Origin: PALSA-968 sp964387075
GTDB lineage: Bacteria > Bacteroidota > Bacteroidia > B-17B0 > Aurantibacillaceae
Assembly (NCBI GenBank): GCA_964387075.1
Contig: CAYLVB010000002.1
Coordinates: 248,001-312,000, forward strand
Length of the DNA: 64,000 nucleotides
Direction: 5' to 3'
A model generated the notes under the pieces. That model saw only the letters and a program-made list of their open reading frames with translations, was not told the origin of the DNA and made no database searches. The position numbers and the translations under genes are program-made. Shown here piece after piece: positions 8,678-17,895 of this stretch. Position 1 is the first letter of the stretch, and the number at the start of each line of letters is the position of its first letter.

Positions 8678-10104
8678 AGTTCCTTTAGCACACGATGCAC
8701 GTATTTTTCATTGGGTAAAAGGCATTGCTGGATCCTTTTGGCGTAATGAATGCTATCGAGTATTTCTTTCTGTTTTTCCTCAATGATGTGTTTCTGATGG
8801 GAGATCTTTTCGTTCGATCTTTTTTTCTGAATGAGGCTTCGGTAAGCGAAAATGGCGAATCCCAGAACGAGCAAACCAAAACCAGAAATGGATAACAGAA
8901 TAATACGCTGCTTTTTTGCCTCGGCAACAGCTACTGCTTCTTTTTTTTCCTGTTCAAGCCGGGCTGCCTCTTCCTTTTTCTCGAACTCAAAGTTCATCTC
9001 GGTCTTTACCATTTTTTTGGTGTTCTCTTCGTTATAAGCGCTGTCCCTCGCAGCAATGTATGCTTTGTAGTGAACAAGCGCCGAACGATCATCGCCCTTC
9101 GCCTCATAAATTTCGGTGAGGGCATCTTCCGCATCCATGATATCGTCGATCGAACCGATCTCATTCGCTATGGCCAGTCCCCGGTTACAATAGGTCAACG
9201 CCTCCTGCACCCTATTCAGTTTCTTGTATATCTTCCCTACGGTCACGCTCATGTATGCTATTTTCTCTGTATTCGCAGTTTCCTCATGTGCTTTTAATGA
9301 TCGAAGGCAATGGTCAAGGGCCTTTGTAAGATCTCCCTCTTCATCATACGTGATCCCGATATTTCCCAGCGATAAAGCGATACTGTGTTTATCAGCCACC
9401 AGCTCACTAATCACAAGGGCCTTCTCAAAATAGGAGCGGGCTTTTGGGTTATCCTTATAATGCAAACAGTAAATAGTACCATAGTTATTGTAGATGTTCA
9501 CCTGCATTAACTTATCGTCGGTCTCCAGGCTTATCTTCAAGGCGCGGGCAAGGTATTCTTCCGATTTTTTGTACTCGTGCAAGGCGTTATAAATGATCAC
9601 GATGTTGTTGAACGCGATGCATGCGCTTTGCCAGAATTTTATCTTCTCAGCCAATTTAGCCGCCTCCAGGTAATGATCCAGGGCCTCGGGATAATTGGCC
9701 AGGTATAGATAAGCGTTGCCCAGACTGTTGTGCGAGGCCGTTATTCCTATACTGTCGCCGATCTCTTCCTTGGCCTTAAGTGAACGTTTGTGGTATAGGA
9801 TAGCCTCGGTGTAACGGCCATCTTCATGGTAGATGTTACCGATCACAGATAGTGCAGGAGGCAATCCTTCTTTGAAACCAAGTTTTAGGGCCAGCTTTTC
9901 GGCCTCCAACGCGGGCTTCAAAGCTGCTTTCCGGTCGCCCATCTAGCGGTGTACGCGGAACAGCGAGATCAGGTGATTTACCTTAAGGGTATCCTCTTTA
10001 TCGGCGGATAAAAGTAGCCTGATAGAATCTATTTTGCCCTGTTGGCAGAATACCGGGGAATTGCATGCGGCAAACAGGAAAAAATATGGAATGACCCTCT
10101 TCAT
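8668..10104 (-). pseudogene. TPR / TM / coiled-coil protein gene split by an in-frame TAG
   Basis: The frame starts at ATG 10104 with a signal-like segment (RVIPYFFLFAACNS), runs 53 codons, hits TAG at 9945-9943 and continues in the same frame from the adjoining ATG 9942 for 424 codons. Aligned with its upstream paralog the two parts join without a gap (KEDTLKVNHL against KEDTIKVNAL; MGDRKAA against TGDYDEA), so a single base change to a stop codon is the simplest explanation; a sequencing error or re-initiation at TAGATG is possible. The rest holds about seven TPR units, a basic/acidic coiled coil, a membrane helix (ILLSISGFGLLVLGFAIFAY) and the ending EKQKEILDSIHYAKRIQQ. That ending is the linker found before SpoIIE phosphatase domains, but no phosphatase follows. 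Confidence 0.8.
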
Positions 10105-10105
10105 T

Positions 10106-11428
10106 TCAGGAATGGCGTTTATTTAAAAGACGCTGCAGGTATTTTTCATTCGGTAAAAGACTTTGCTGTATCCTTCTTGCGTAATAGATACTATCCAGGA
10201 TCTCCTTTTGCTTTTCCTCGATGATCTCCTTTTGTTGCGTGATCTCTACAGTAGACCTTTTTTTCTGAAGGTAGCTCCGGTAAGCGAATAAAGCAAAAGC
10301 CAGTACCATTATTCCAAAGCAGGAAATAGCGAATAAAATGATCTTCTGTTTTCTTCTTTCAGCCCCTGCGATGGCCTCTTTTTTTTCCTGTTCCAGTTTC
10401 GTGGCTGCTTCTTTCTTGTCAAATTCATACTGCATTTGCGATTGAACGCTCTTGCGGCTGTTGTTCTCATTCACCAGGCTGTCGCGGTAAGTAATATACA
10501 ATTTATAATATAGCAGTGATTGCTTATAATTTCCGATGGCGCTATCGGTTTCAGCCAGGCCACAATAGCTTTCCCGAATGTCTTCCGGGCTTCCGATCTC
10601 AGTTGCAAGGGCCAGGGCTTTCGTAAGGTAATGCTTCGCATCAAGGGGCCGTTTTAATTTAAGCGAAGTAGCTCCAAGATTATTATAGGCTGTGGCCACT
10701 CCTTCCTTATCTCCTATTTCCTGCCTCATTTTAAGGGCTACCATAAAATTCCTGTATGCGGCAGTATCATTTCCCTGGTTTGCGTACACAGCGCCTATGT
10801 TATTAAACGAATTAGCAATTCCTTTTTTAGCCTTCAGCTCTTCAAATATTTTTAAGGCCAGGAAGTGATTGTCGAGCGACAGCCTGTAATTACCCTGTTC
10901 ACGATATACTTCCCCAATATTACTATAGGTGGTGGCCTGACCTCGTTTATTGCCGGTCTCCTTTTTTATGCCCAGCGTTAACAGGTAATTTTTAAGCGCT
11001 TCGGCGTAATTCCCCTGGTTGTAATAAATGATACCCATATTGCCATACGAATTTGCCACACCTTCCCTGTCTCCGGTCTGCTCACGTATCTTAAGGGCCG
11101 AAAAATGATTACGCAGCGCTTCCGGGTAATTTCCCTGGTGCTGATGTACAACGCCGCCATTATTGAAGGCACGGGCCATTCCTTTGAGGTACTTTAGTTT
11201 TTCGGCGAGTGCCAGTGCCGCTTTCTGATGGGCAAGGGCCTCATCGTAATCGCCTGTATTGATGTATTGCCAGCTAAGTTCATTGAGGGCGTTGACTTTG
11301 ATGGTATCTTCCTTAGAAGAAGCAATTCTTTGTTTCAGGGAATCTGCCTGGTGCGCGGCACGAATCTTAGCTGCCGGTAGAAGGCTAAAGACAAGAACCG
11401 ATAAAATATAAAGGACTATCCCTCTCAT
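10106..11428 (-). CDS. TPR / TM / coiled-coil protein, SpoIIE-linker ending without phosphatase
   Basis: A 440-residue protein. The start at 11428 gives a proper signal segment (GIVLYILSVLVFSLLPAAK); earlier in-frame Met codons run into secA. Six or more TPR units of the NYPEALRNHFSALKIREQTG type span about 40-310 and probably sit in the periplasm. A helix near residues 358-380 (KIILFAISCFGIMVLAFALF) anchors it, followed by a cytoplasmic coiled coil ending EEKQKEILDSIYYARRIQQ and about 20 more residues. In TPR-SpoIIE proteins this linker leads into a PP2C-type domain; here it stops. It lies 31 nt behind secA and one base before its paralog, so the three are probably one transcript. Function unknown; a signalling adaptor is an inference. 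Confidence 0.85.
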   Translation of the reverse strand: MRGIVLYILSVLVFSLLPAAKIRAAHQADSLKQRIASSKEDTIKVNALNELSWQYINTGDYDEALAHQKAALALAEKLKYLKGMARAFNNGGVVHQHQGNYPEALRNHFSALKIREQTGDREGVANSYGNMGIIYYNQGNYAEALKNYLLTLGIKKETGNKRGQATTYSNIGEVYREQGNYRLSLDNHFLALKIFEELKAKKGIANSFNNIGAVYANQGNDTAAYRNFMVALKMRQEIGDKEGVATAYNNLGATSLKLKRPLDAKHYLTKALALATEIGSPEDIRESYCGLAETDSAIGNYKQSLLYYKLYITYRDSLVNENNSRKSVQSQMQYEFDKKEAATKLEQEKKEAIAGAERRKQKIILFAISCFGIMVLAFALFAYRSYLQKKRSTVEITQQKEIIEEKQKEILDSIYYARRIQQSLLPNEKYLQRLLNKRHS

Positions 11429-11459
11429 TTGAGAGAGAAAGATAAGCAATTTACGGGAA

Positions 11460-14400
11460 TTATCCCCCGTGGCAGTTCTTGTACTTCTTGCCGCTGCCGC
11501 AAGGACATGGATCGTTCCTTCCAACTTTTTGCTCAACACGAACAGGCTGCTGTTTGATCTTTACTCTTTCCCCGTCCTCGTTAACACCACCCACATGATC
11601 ACTGCGGCTTTCGGTAAGCTGTTCTTTCTTTTGCTGAACCTGTTGCGCGCCGAATTTTACCTGTGGCTGCTGCTGTTCGGCATTCTGCTGGGGCAAACTT
11701 CCTTTCACCAGGAAGGTGATGAGCTCCTTATTGGTCTTGTTGACCATTTCCTTGAAGAGATTGAACGATTCCAGTTTGTAGATCAATAAAGGATCCTTTT
11801 GTTCCAGGGCCGCGTTCTGTACCGATTGTTTCAGGTCATCGAGTTCGCGTAAATGCTCTTTCCAGGCATCGTCGATCATGGCAAGCGTGATGATCTTTTC
11901 AAATTCCAATACCATGGCACGGCCCTGCGTATCGTAGCATTTCTTAAGATTTGCTACCACCTGCATTTGGCGAATACCATCGGTGAACGGGGTAACAATA
12001 TTTTCGAATTGATTTGTCGGATTGAGATAAACATCTTTTACAACCGGGAACACCATACTGGCCACCAACTCATTCTTTTCCTTGTAATGCTTATAAGCCT
12101 CTTCAAAAACTTGGTTCGAAGATTCCTGGAGGTTCTTCGAATTGAACTCTTCCGCGGAAAACGGAGCGTCAACAGAGAACGTTTTAAGTAACTCGAATTT
12201 CAAACCATCGTAATCCCGATCGTCATGCGCGGCGGCTGTAATATCTTCGGCAACATCGTACATCACATTGGCAATATCCAATTCCAGTTTATCACCGAAC
12301 AATGCGTTGCGGCGGCGTTTGTAGATCACATCACGCTGCACGTTCATCACGTCGTCATATTCGATCAAGCGTTTACGGATACCGAAGTTGTTCTCCTCTA
12401 CTTTTTTCTGCGCTCGCTCGATCGATTTGGTGATCATACTGTGCTGGATCACTTCACCTTCTTCCAGTCCCATGCGGTCCATCAGGCGGGCAATACGCTC
12501 GCTGCCGAACAATCGCATCAGGTCGTCTTCCAATGAAACGAAGAACTGCGAAGTTCCGGGATCTCCCTGGCGACCTGCACGGCCGCGTAACTGGCGATCC
12601 ACACGGCGACTCTCGTGGCGTTCTGTACCAACAATGGCCAACCCGCCCGCTTCTTTTACTCCGGGACCTAATTTGATATCGGTACCACGACCTGCCATGT
12701 TGGTGGCTATGGTAACGCTTCCGGCCAACCCGGCTTCGGCAACGATCTGCGCCTCTTTCTGGTGCTGTTTTGCGTTCAGTACATTATGTTTTACGCCGCG
12801 CAGTTTTAACATGCGGCTTAATATCTCGGAGTTCTCAACCGAAGTTGTACCAACAAGCACAGGCCTTCCGGCGGCTACTAACTTTGCGATCTCATCAATT
12901 ACCGCTGTGTATTTTTCGCGTTTTGTTTTGTAAACGTAATCCTGCTCGTCCTTACGCGAAATAGCACGATTGGTTGGAATGACCACCACATCCAATTTGT
13001 AAATATCCCAGAACTCCTGCGATTCGGTTTCTGCGGTACCCGTCATACCCGCGAGTTTGTGATACATGCGGAAATAATTTTGTAGTGTGATCGTAGCATA
13101 CGTTTGTGTAGCCGCTTCGATCTTCACATTCTCCTTCGCTTCAATGGCCTGGTGTAAACCATCGCTGTAACGGCGGCCTTCCATGATACGACCGGTTTGT
13201 TCATCTACAATTTTTACCTGGCCGTCAATGACCACATACTCGTCATCCTTATCAAAAAGCGCGTAGGCTTTCAATAATTGTTGGATCGTGTGAATGCGTT
13301 CCGATTTCACCGTGAACTCCTGCAATAAAATTTCCTTGCGCCGCATTTTTTCTTCAGCGGGCGCGCTCATTTTCTCAATGTCAGCGATCTGCTCACCAAC
13401 GTTGGGGATGATAAAGAACGAAGAATCTTCTCCTGAAGTTGTTATCAGGTCGATCCCTTTCTCGGTCATATCCACCGAGTTGTTCTTCTCGTCAATTACG
13501 AAGTAAAGTTCCTGGTCTATCTTATGCATTTCCTTTTGCTGGTCCTGCATGTAATAGTTCTCTGTCTTCTGCAAAAGGGCGCGAACACCATTTTCACTTA
13601 AGAATTTTATGAGCGCTGTATTTTTGGGTAAGCCGCGGAAAGCACGCAGCAGGGGAATGCCGGCTTCTTTTTCCTTTCCTTCGGCAAATAATCTCTTCGC
13701 GTCGGTTAAGCAGGTATTCAAATATTGTTTCTGCGCGTTCACCAGTTTCTCAATGCGCGGTTTCAGCCCTGTAAATTCGTGTTTGTCTCCCTGAGGGGTA
13801 GGACCGGAGATGATCAGGGGTGTGCGTGCGTCGTCGATCAATACCGAGTCAACCTCATCCACAATGGCGAAGTTATGTTTACGCTGCACAAGCCCTTCGA
13901 TGCTGTGGCTCATGTTATCGCGCAGGTAATCGAAACCAAATTCGTTATTGGTACCGTATGTGATATCGCAATTGTATGCGTCACGACGTTCTTGCGAATG
14001 CGGCTCGTGCTTGTCAATGCAATCAACGGTTAATCCATGAAACTCGAATATAGGCCCGTTCCATTCGGCGTCACGACGGCTCAGGTAATTGTTCACCGTA
14101 ACTACGTGAACCCCTTTGCCCGATAAAGCATTTAAGAAAATAGGAAGTGTAGCCACTAAAGTTTTACCCTCACCGGTAGCCATCTCCGAAATTTTTCCCT
14201 GGTGAAGCACGATACCGCCTATCAGCTGCACATCATAATGCACCATGTTCCATTTCACCTCTCCGCCCGCGGCCGTCCAACTGTTCTTCCAGTAAGCATA
14301 ACCATCGCGTATCTCAACATTCTTAGCGCCGGGATGACGTTTCAGGTAATTCGCATCAATATCGTTTGCCTTGATCTTTATTTCTTCATGTAGGGAAAAA

Positions 14401-14762
14401 CGACGAGCCGTCTCTTTGCACAGCGCGAAAGCCTCTGGTAAGATGTTATTGAGCGCTTCCTCGGTCTTGGTATCGATCTCTTTTTCTATCTCCTCAATTT
14501 CTTTATAAAGTTTGTCCTTGGTGTCCACGTCCATGTCAGGCTCACCGTCAATGCGTGCCTTAATGTCAGCAATTTGCTTTTTTTCAGTGTTTGTGAAATC
14601 CTGTACCTGCTGGCGAAGGGCGGCCGATTTATCGCGCAGGGCCTCGTTGCTGAGTGATTCGAAGGTTGGAAATACCTGTTTTACCTTGTCTACCAGTGGC
14701 TGTACCGACTCAACGTCTTTTTGAGACTTGGTACCGAACATCTTACTTAAAAATCCGAGCAT
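11460..14762 (-). CDS. secA: Preprotein translocase ATPase SecA
   Basis: A 1100-residue SecA, the cytoplasmic motor that drives unfolded preproteins through SecYEG. Walker A is MATGEGKTLVATLP (about residues 194-207); Walker B/DEAD-like is IVDEVDSVLIDDA. GRGTDIKLG and RQLRGRAGRQGDPG are the second-motor motifs. The C-terminal tail CPCGSGKKYKNCHGG has the zinc ligands C1086, C1088, C1097 and H1098 used for SecB/ribosome contact. The length is in the range of the larger Bacteroidota SecA proteins. It is the first gene of a minus-strand unit with two TPR proteins. I did not find a convincing TAnnTTTG box directly upstream. Confidence 0.97.
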   Translation of the reverse strand: MLGFLSKMFGTKSQKDVESVQPLVDKVKQVFPTFESLSNEALRDKSAALRQQVQDFTNTEKKQIADIKARIDGEPDMDVDTKDKLYKEIEEIEKEIDTKTEEALNNILPEAFALCKETARRFSLHEEIKIKANDIDANYLKRHPGAKNVEIRDGYAYWKNSWTAAGGEVKWNMVHYDVQLIGGIVLHQGKISEMATGEGKTLVATLPIFLNALSGKGVHVVTVNNYLSRRDAEWNGPIFEFHGLTVDCIDKHEPHSQERRDAYNCDITYGTNNEFGFDYLRDNMSHSIEGLVQRKHNFAIVDEVDSVLIDDARTPLIISGPTPQGDKHEFTGLKPRIEKLVNAQKQYLNTCLTDAKRLFAEGKEKEAGIPLLRAFRGLPKNTALIKFLSENGVRALLQKTENYYMQDQQKEMHKIDQELYFVIDEKNNSVDMTEKGIDLITTSGEDSSFFIIPNVGEQIADIEKMSAPAEEKMRRKEILLQEFTVKSERIHTIQQLLKAYALFDKDDEYVVIDGQVKIVDEQTGRIMEGRRYSDGLHQAIEAKENVKIEAATQTYATITLQNYFRMYHKLAGMTGTAETESQEFWDIYKLDVVVIPTNRAISRKDEQDYVYKTKREKYTAVIDEIAKLVAAGRPVLVGTTSVENSEILSRMLKLRGVKHNVLNAKQHQKEAQIVAEAGLAGSVTIATNMAGRGTDIKLGPGVKEAGGLAIVGTERHESRRVDRQLRGRAGRQGDPGTSQFFVSLEDDLMRLFGSERIARLMDRMGLEEGEVIQHSMITKSIERAQKKVEENNFGIRKRLIEYDDVMNVQRDVIYKRRRNALFGDKLELDIANVMYDVAEDITAAAHDDRDYDGLKFELLKTFSVDAPFSAEEFNSKNLQESSNQVFEEAYKHYKEKNELVASMVFPVVKDVYLNPTNQFENIVTPFTDGIRQMQVVANLKKCYDTQGRAMVLEFEKIITLAMIDDAWKEHLRELDDLKQSVQNAALEQKDPLLIYKLESFNLFKEMVNKTNKELITFLVKGSLPQQNAEQQQPQVKFGAQQVQQKKEQLTESRSDHVGGVNEDGERVKIKQQPVRVEQKVGRNDPCPCGSGKKYKNCHGG

Positions 14763-14859
14763 GAGCTGTATTGTAAAGGGTCTGCCTACCTTGGCTAGAC
14801 GGAGGGCGAAGGTACAAAAATTATACCTCCCGTGAGAGGGCCTTTATTTGTGTGTTTTA

Positions 14860-14892
14860 TTTGCTAAAATGACAGGATTTTCTCTATTTTTA
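14860..14892 (+). promoter_or_regulatory. Promoter of the T9SS cargo gene
   Basis: TTTG (14860-14863), 21 bp, then TATTTTTA (14885-14892) fits the Bacteroidota consensus with one mismatch in the last -7 base. It supports the ATG at 14917 as the start. Confidence 0.55.
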
Positions 14893-14916
14893 CTCCCTAA
14901 TTTAAACCCTATTCGC

Positions 14917-15990
14917 ATGAAAAAACTTTACTCATTTTTGACCTTAGCATTAACTTTTACGGCAGGCGCTTTGGTGGCCCAGCCCACGCTTACCTCGGCG
15001 GTTATTCCGCAGGTAGGATATACCTATAACATGATCGCGGATACTGATGCCGTTGATCTGCCTACTTTTACTGTATCAGCAGGTTCAGGTACTGCACAGA
15101 CCTGGAATTATACCGCAGAGTTCAATAACGTATATGGCGAAGCTACAGCTTTCGTGTCCCCTTCGGGCGGAGCAGGCTCTTCTAATTTTCCAAATGCTAC
15201 TGTTGCGGTTCAGCAACCAAATGGTACAGATTGGCTATATTTCCTGTCTACCGGCAATGGTTTTTACATTGATGGAGCTTATATTACCCAGCAAGGTACC
15301 CAGGTAGCGGTTAATCTCAGCCCTCCTTCGTTGTTCATTCCCATAAATGCTACCCTTGGCTTTACTAATAACGCTATGAGTATGGCTACTTTTACAGCGG
15401 TTGTACAGGGTAATACTTTCCAGGTAAGGCACAGCGCCGATCGTACTGTTACTGCCGACGCATATGGTTCTTTGACCACGCCAACGGCTACTTATCCAAG
15501 TACGCTTCGCCTGAAGACCTTCGAGGCTGTTATCGACAGTATTTTCGTTGACGTTCTTGGTACCTGGAATTATTTCACGAGCCAGACCGATTCAACAACC
15601 ACTTATGCCTGGGTGCAAAACAGCAACGACGCATTGGTAATGCAGCTCGATCTTGACAAAGCCAATAACCCAACCAAAGCCTCTTACCTGCAATCATTCA
15701 GCTTTGGCATCAACCAGATCGATCAGAACGGTAAAGCCTCTAACCTGTTCCCTAATCCTTCAAATGATATATCTTATTTGACCTACACCAATGAAACTTC
15801 AGGTAACGTAAGCCTCCAGATGTTCGATATGAATGGCCGTTTAGTAGGTAATTTATTGAACGAAGACCAGGCCATTGGCAAGCAAAAGGTACGTATTAAC
15901 GTAGAAAGCCTGCACCTGCCTAAAGGACTCTATTTCCTGCAACTGAAGAACAGCACCGGAACCCAGAACATCAAGTTCTCAGTTAACTAG
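14917..15990 (+). CDS. T9SS type A sorting-domain protein, otherwise unassigned
   Basis: A 357-residue exported protein. The chosen ATG gives a standard signal peptide (KKLYSFLTLALTFTAGALVAQ); the frame is open 23 codons further up but that part overlaps the promoter. The middle is a beta-rich region with no family I recognise. The last 75 or so residues form a type A T9SS sorting domain: NLFPNPSNDISYL, SLQMFDMNGRLVG, LPKGLYFLQLKN and a final IKFSVN strand. It is probably secreted through the outer membrane and then anchored or released by the PorU/PorV sortase step. It is monocistronic with its own promoter and terminator. Confidence 0.85.
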   Translation: MKKLYSFLTLALTFTAGALVAQPTLTSAVIPQVGYTYNMIADTDAVDLPTFTVSAGSGTAQTWNYTAEFNNVYGEATAFVSPSGGAGSSNFPNATVAVQQPNGTDWLYFLSTGNGFYIDGAYITQQGTQVAVNLSPPSLFIPINATLGFTNNAMSMATFTAVVQGNTFQVRHSADRTVTADAYGSLTTPTATYPSTLRLKTFEAVIDSIFVDVLGTWNYFTSQTDSTTTYAWVQNSNDALVMQLDLDKANNPTKASYLQSFSFGINQIDQNGKASNLFPNPSNDISYLTYTNETSGNVSLQMFDMNGRLVGNLLNEDQAIGKQKVRINVESLHLPKGLYFLQLKNSTGTQNIKFSVN

Positions 15991-16010
15991 AATAAGGACA
16001 TTTTTAGTTA

Positions 16011-16037
16011 AAAAACCCCGCTTATGCGGGGTTTTTT
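16011..16037 (+). terminator. Intrinsic terminator
   Basis: Six-bp GC stem CCCCGC / GCGGGG (loop TTAT), preceded by A5 and followed by T6, placed 20 nt after the T9SS gene. Confidence 0.92.
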
Positions 16038-16063
16038 GTTAAAATCAATGTATTTTTGTCGAC

Positions 16064-16111
16064 TTTTAAGCTTTTTTGCCGTTTTTAAGCGGAAAATCAC
16101 GAATTTTAAGC
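16064..16111 (+). repeat. Three direct repeats TTTTAAGC with about 20-bp period
   Basis: Identical octamers begin at 16064, 16083 and 16104, that is 19 and 21 bp apart, close to two helical turns. They lie about 55-100 bp upstream of the rpmI -33 element in a region with no gene. The layout resembles a set of binding sites for a regulator of the ribosomal-protein promoter; this is an inference. Confidence 0.55.
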
Positions 16112-16164
16112 AGTTGGAGCCCTTGAATGCATGAAATACATTTTGAAGGCCACGGGCTTTAGAC

Positions 16165-16195
16165 TTGCGACTATGGACTATTATAACTATATTTG
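16165..16195 (+). promoter_or_regulatory. Consensus promoter of rpmI-rplT
   Basis: TTG (16165-16167), 20 bp, TATATTTG (16188-16195) is a full match to the Bacteroidota promoter. It fixes the rpmI start at 16220 because the longer reading frame would begin inside the promoter. Confidence 0.85.
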
Positions 16196-16219
16196 TCGCC
16201 CTTAAAAAAAGAAGAAGAC

Positions 16220-16420
16220 ATGCCAAAAATGAAAACAAACTCCAGTGCCAAGAAACGTTTTTCTGTCACCGGGACCGGAAAGATCAAGCGTAAGCATGCC
16301 TTTAAACGTCACATCCTTACCAAAAAAGAAAAAGACCGTAAACGTGCTTTAAGGCATGATGGTATGGTTCACAAATCTGACATGAGCAATGTAAAGCTGA
16401 TGTTGGTTCTTGGTAAGTAA
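16220..16420 (+). CDS. rpmI: 50S ribosomal protein L35
   Basis: A 66-residue very basic protein with the bL35 signature MPKMKTNSSAKKRF, then TGTGKIKRKHAFKRH and ILTKKEKDRKR. It is followed after 117 nt by rplT, the usual partner. In most bacteria infC sits directly before rpmI; here there is none and the pair has its own promoter. Confidence 0.96.
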   Translation: MPKMKTNSSAKKRFSVTGTGKIKRKHAFKRHILTKKEKDRKRALRHDGMVHKSDMSNVKLMLVLGK

Positions 16421-16537
16421 GACCTAAGACAGATTACGCAGAATCTAAAACGGTAAAAGAAACAAATGTTTAACCAGGGCTTCAGTAAACAAGATCAGAC
16501 AAAGAGCTGACGCTGAAAACCAAAAAAACAAAACAAA

Positions 16538-16882
16538 ATGCCTCGTTCAGTCAACCACGTAGCCAGCAGGGCTCGCAGAAAAAAGATCCTCAATCATACC
16601 AAAGGGTATTGGGGCGCACGCAAGAACGTGTGGACAATTGCCAAGAACACCTGGGAGAAAGGTTTAACCTACGCGTACCGCGATCGTAAGAACAAAAAAC
16701 GCAGCATGCGTGCTTTGTGGATCCAGCGTATCAATGCCGGTGTACGCCAGCATGGTTTAAGCTACTCCGAGTTCATGGGTAAATTGAACGCCAAGAACAT
16801 CGTGTTAAACCGTAAGGCTTTAGCCGACCTGGCGATGAATCACCCCGAAGCTTTCAAAGCAGTTGTGAATTCAATAAAGTAA
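16538..16882 (+). CDS. rplT: 50S ribosomal protein L20
   Basis: A 114-residue protein with bL20 motifs MPRSVNHVASRARRKKIL, TKGYWGARKNV, YAYRDRKNKKRSMRALWI and RINAGVRQHGLSYSEFM. It binds 23S rRNA early in large-subunit assembly. The 117-nt spacer behind rpmI is long and A-rich near the start codon; I see no clear second promoter or L20-like pseudoknot in it. A terminator follows. Confidence 0.97.
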   Translation: MPRSVNHVASRARRKKILNHTKGYWGARKNVWTIAKNTWEKGLTYAYRDRKNKKRSMRALWIQRINAGVRQHGLSYSEFMGKLNAKNIVLNRKALADLAMNHPEAFKAVVNSIK

Positions 16883-16902
16883 TTCTTGAATTTAAATAGC
16901 AG

Positions 16903-16932
16903 AAAAGCCCTTCTATAAACGAGGGGCTTTTT
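16903..16932 (+). terminator. Intrinsic terminator after rplT
   Basis: AAAAGCCC pairs with GGGCTTTT, and the stem extends through TTC / GAG with one G-U pair; loop TATAAAC. The 3' arm runs into a T tract. Confidence 0.85.
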
Positions 16933-17036
16933 ATTTGTATAACAGGATGAACGGGGTATACCTCGGTTTTTTTACCGTTCACCTATAAGGCGGGAGCAAT
17001 TGCAATAAATGTCGTAATTTAACGTTCTTAATACGC

Positions 17037-17873
17037 TTGAAAAAGACAACTCTCATACTTTGTTTTCTGCTTGGGGCAAACATCTTTGCCCAGAACACGA
17101 ACAAGAAAGCCTGGTTCTCGCATGATGTAGGCGTTTTCCTGGGAGGCGCGTATTATATGGGCGACCTCAATAGCCGCCATTTTTTTATGACCCAGCCCGC
17201 GGGCGGACTTTTCTATCGTTTCAATTATAACTACAGGCTGGCGTTCAGGGGCGGCTTTAATTTCGGTACGGTGCAGGCCGATGATTCGCAGACCGACAAT
17301 CCCGATCAGTTAGAGCGCAACCTTAACTTTAAAAGCCGCATCCAGGAGTTCTCTGCCCAGGCCGAGTTCAATTTCTGGGAGTATCGGGTGGGCCATACCG
17401 ATTTTATTTTCGCGCCTTATATTTTCGCGGGTATCGGGGTCTTTCATTTTGATCCCATGGGCAATTATAATGACCAATGGGTGCCGCTTCATGGCTTATC
17501 TACCGAAGGGCAAAAAACCTCCTTTAATAAACGCAAACAGTATAAATTATTTCAGCCCAATATACCTTTTGGTTTAGGGTTTAAATTGAGCGTATCGAAA
17601 CAGATCACGATTGGTTTTGAGTGGGGGCCGCGCAAAACATTTACCGATTATTTAGATGATGTAAGCGGCAAGTATGTTGACCCGGCTTTACTGCTCAAAG
17701 AGAAAGGCGCCTTTGCCGTTGTCATGAGCGACAGGAGCACAGTGAAAGACCATTCAACCAATGTAGGCAAGTTGAGGGGTAACCCCAATACCAAGGATTG
17801 GTATATTTTTTACGGATTTGTGGTTAGCTTCAAGCTGAAGGGCAAGCCCAAGGAATGTAAGGGGGCTTTTTAA
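17037..17873 (+). CDS. DUF6089-type outer-membrane beta-barrel protein
   Basis: A 278-residue protein that resembles the DUF6089 family of Bacteroidota: VGVFLGGAYYMGDLN near the start, FYRFNYNYRLAFRGGFNFG, an EFSAQAEFNFWEY strand, FIFAPYIFAGIGVFHF and GFEWGPRKTFTDYLDDVSG. The start is the TTG at 17037 because it gives a proper signal peptide (KKTTLILCFLLGANIFAQ) and no ATG lies in frame nearby. Alternating polar/aromatic strands fit an 8- to 10-strand barrel in the outer membrane. Function unknown. A terminator follows, so it is probably monocistronic. Confidence 0.82.
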   Translation: MKKTTLILCFLLGANIFAQNTNKKAWFSHDVGVFLGGAYYMGDLNSRHFFMTQPAGGLFYRFNYNYRLAFRGGFNFGTVQADDSQTDNPDQLERNLNFKSRIQEFSAQAEFNFWEYRVGHTDFIFAPYIFAGIGVFHFDPMGNYNDQWVPLHGLSTEGQKTSFNKRKQYKLFQPNIPFGLGFKLSVSKQITIGFEWGPRKTFTDYLDDVSGKYVDPALLLKEKGAFAVVMSDRSTVKDHSTNVGKLRGNPNTKDWYIFYGFVVSFKLKGKPKECKGAF

Positions 17874-17895
17874 GAAAACACGATCATTATTTCAT

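Noticed and set aside
14763..14850. A secA promoter (TATAATTTTTG on the minus strand).
   Set aside because: Three instead of two bases between TA and TTTG and no TTG at -33, so not reported as a feature.
16051..16058. TATTTTTG as a second promoter for rpmI.
   Set aside because: A perfect -7 octamer but the nearest TTG is only 12 bp up and it sits at the end of a terminator; the site at 16165-16195 is far better.
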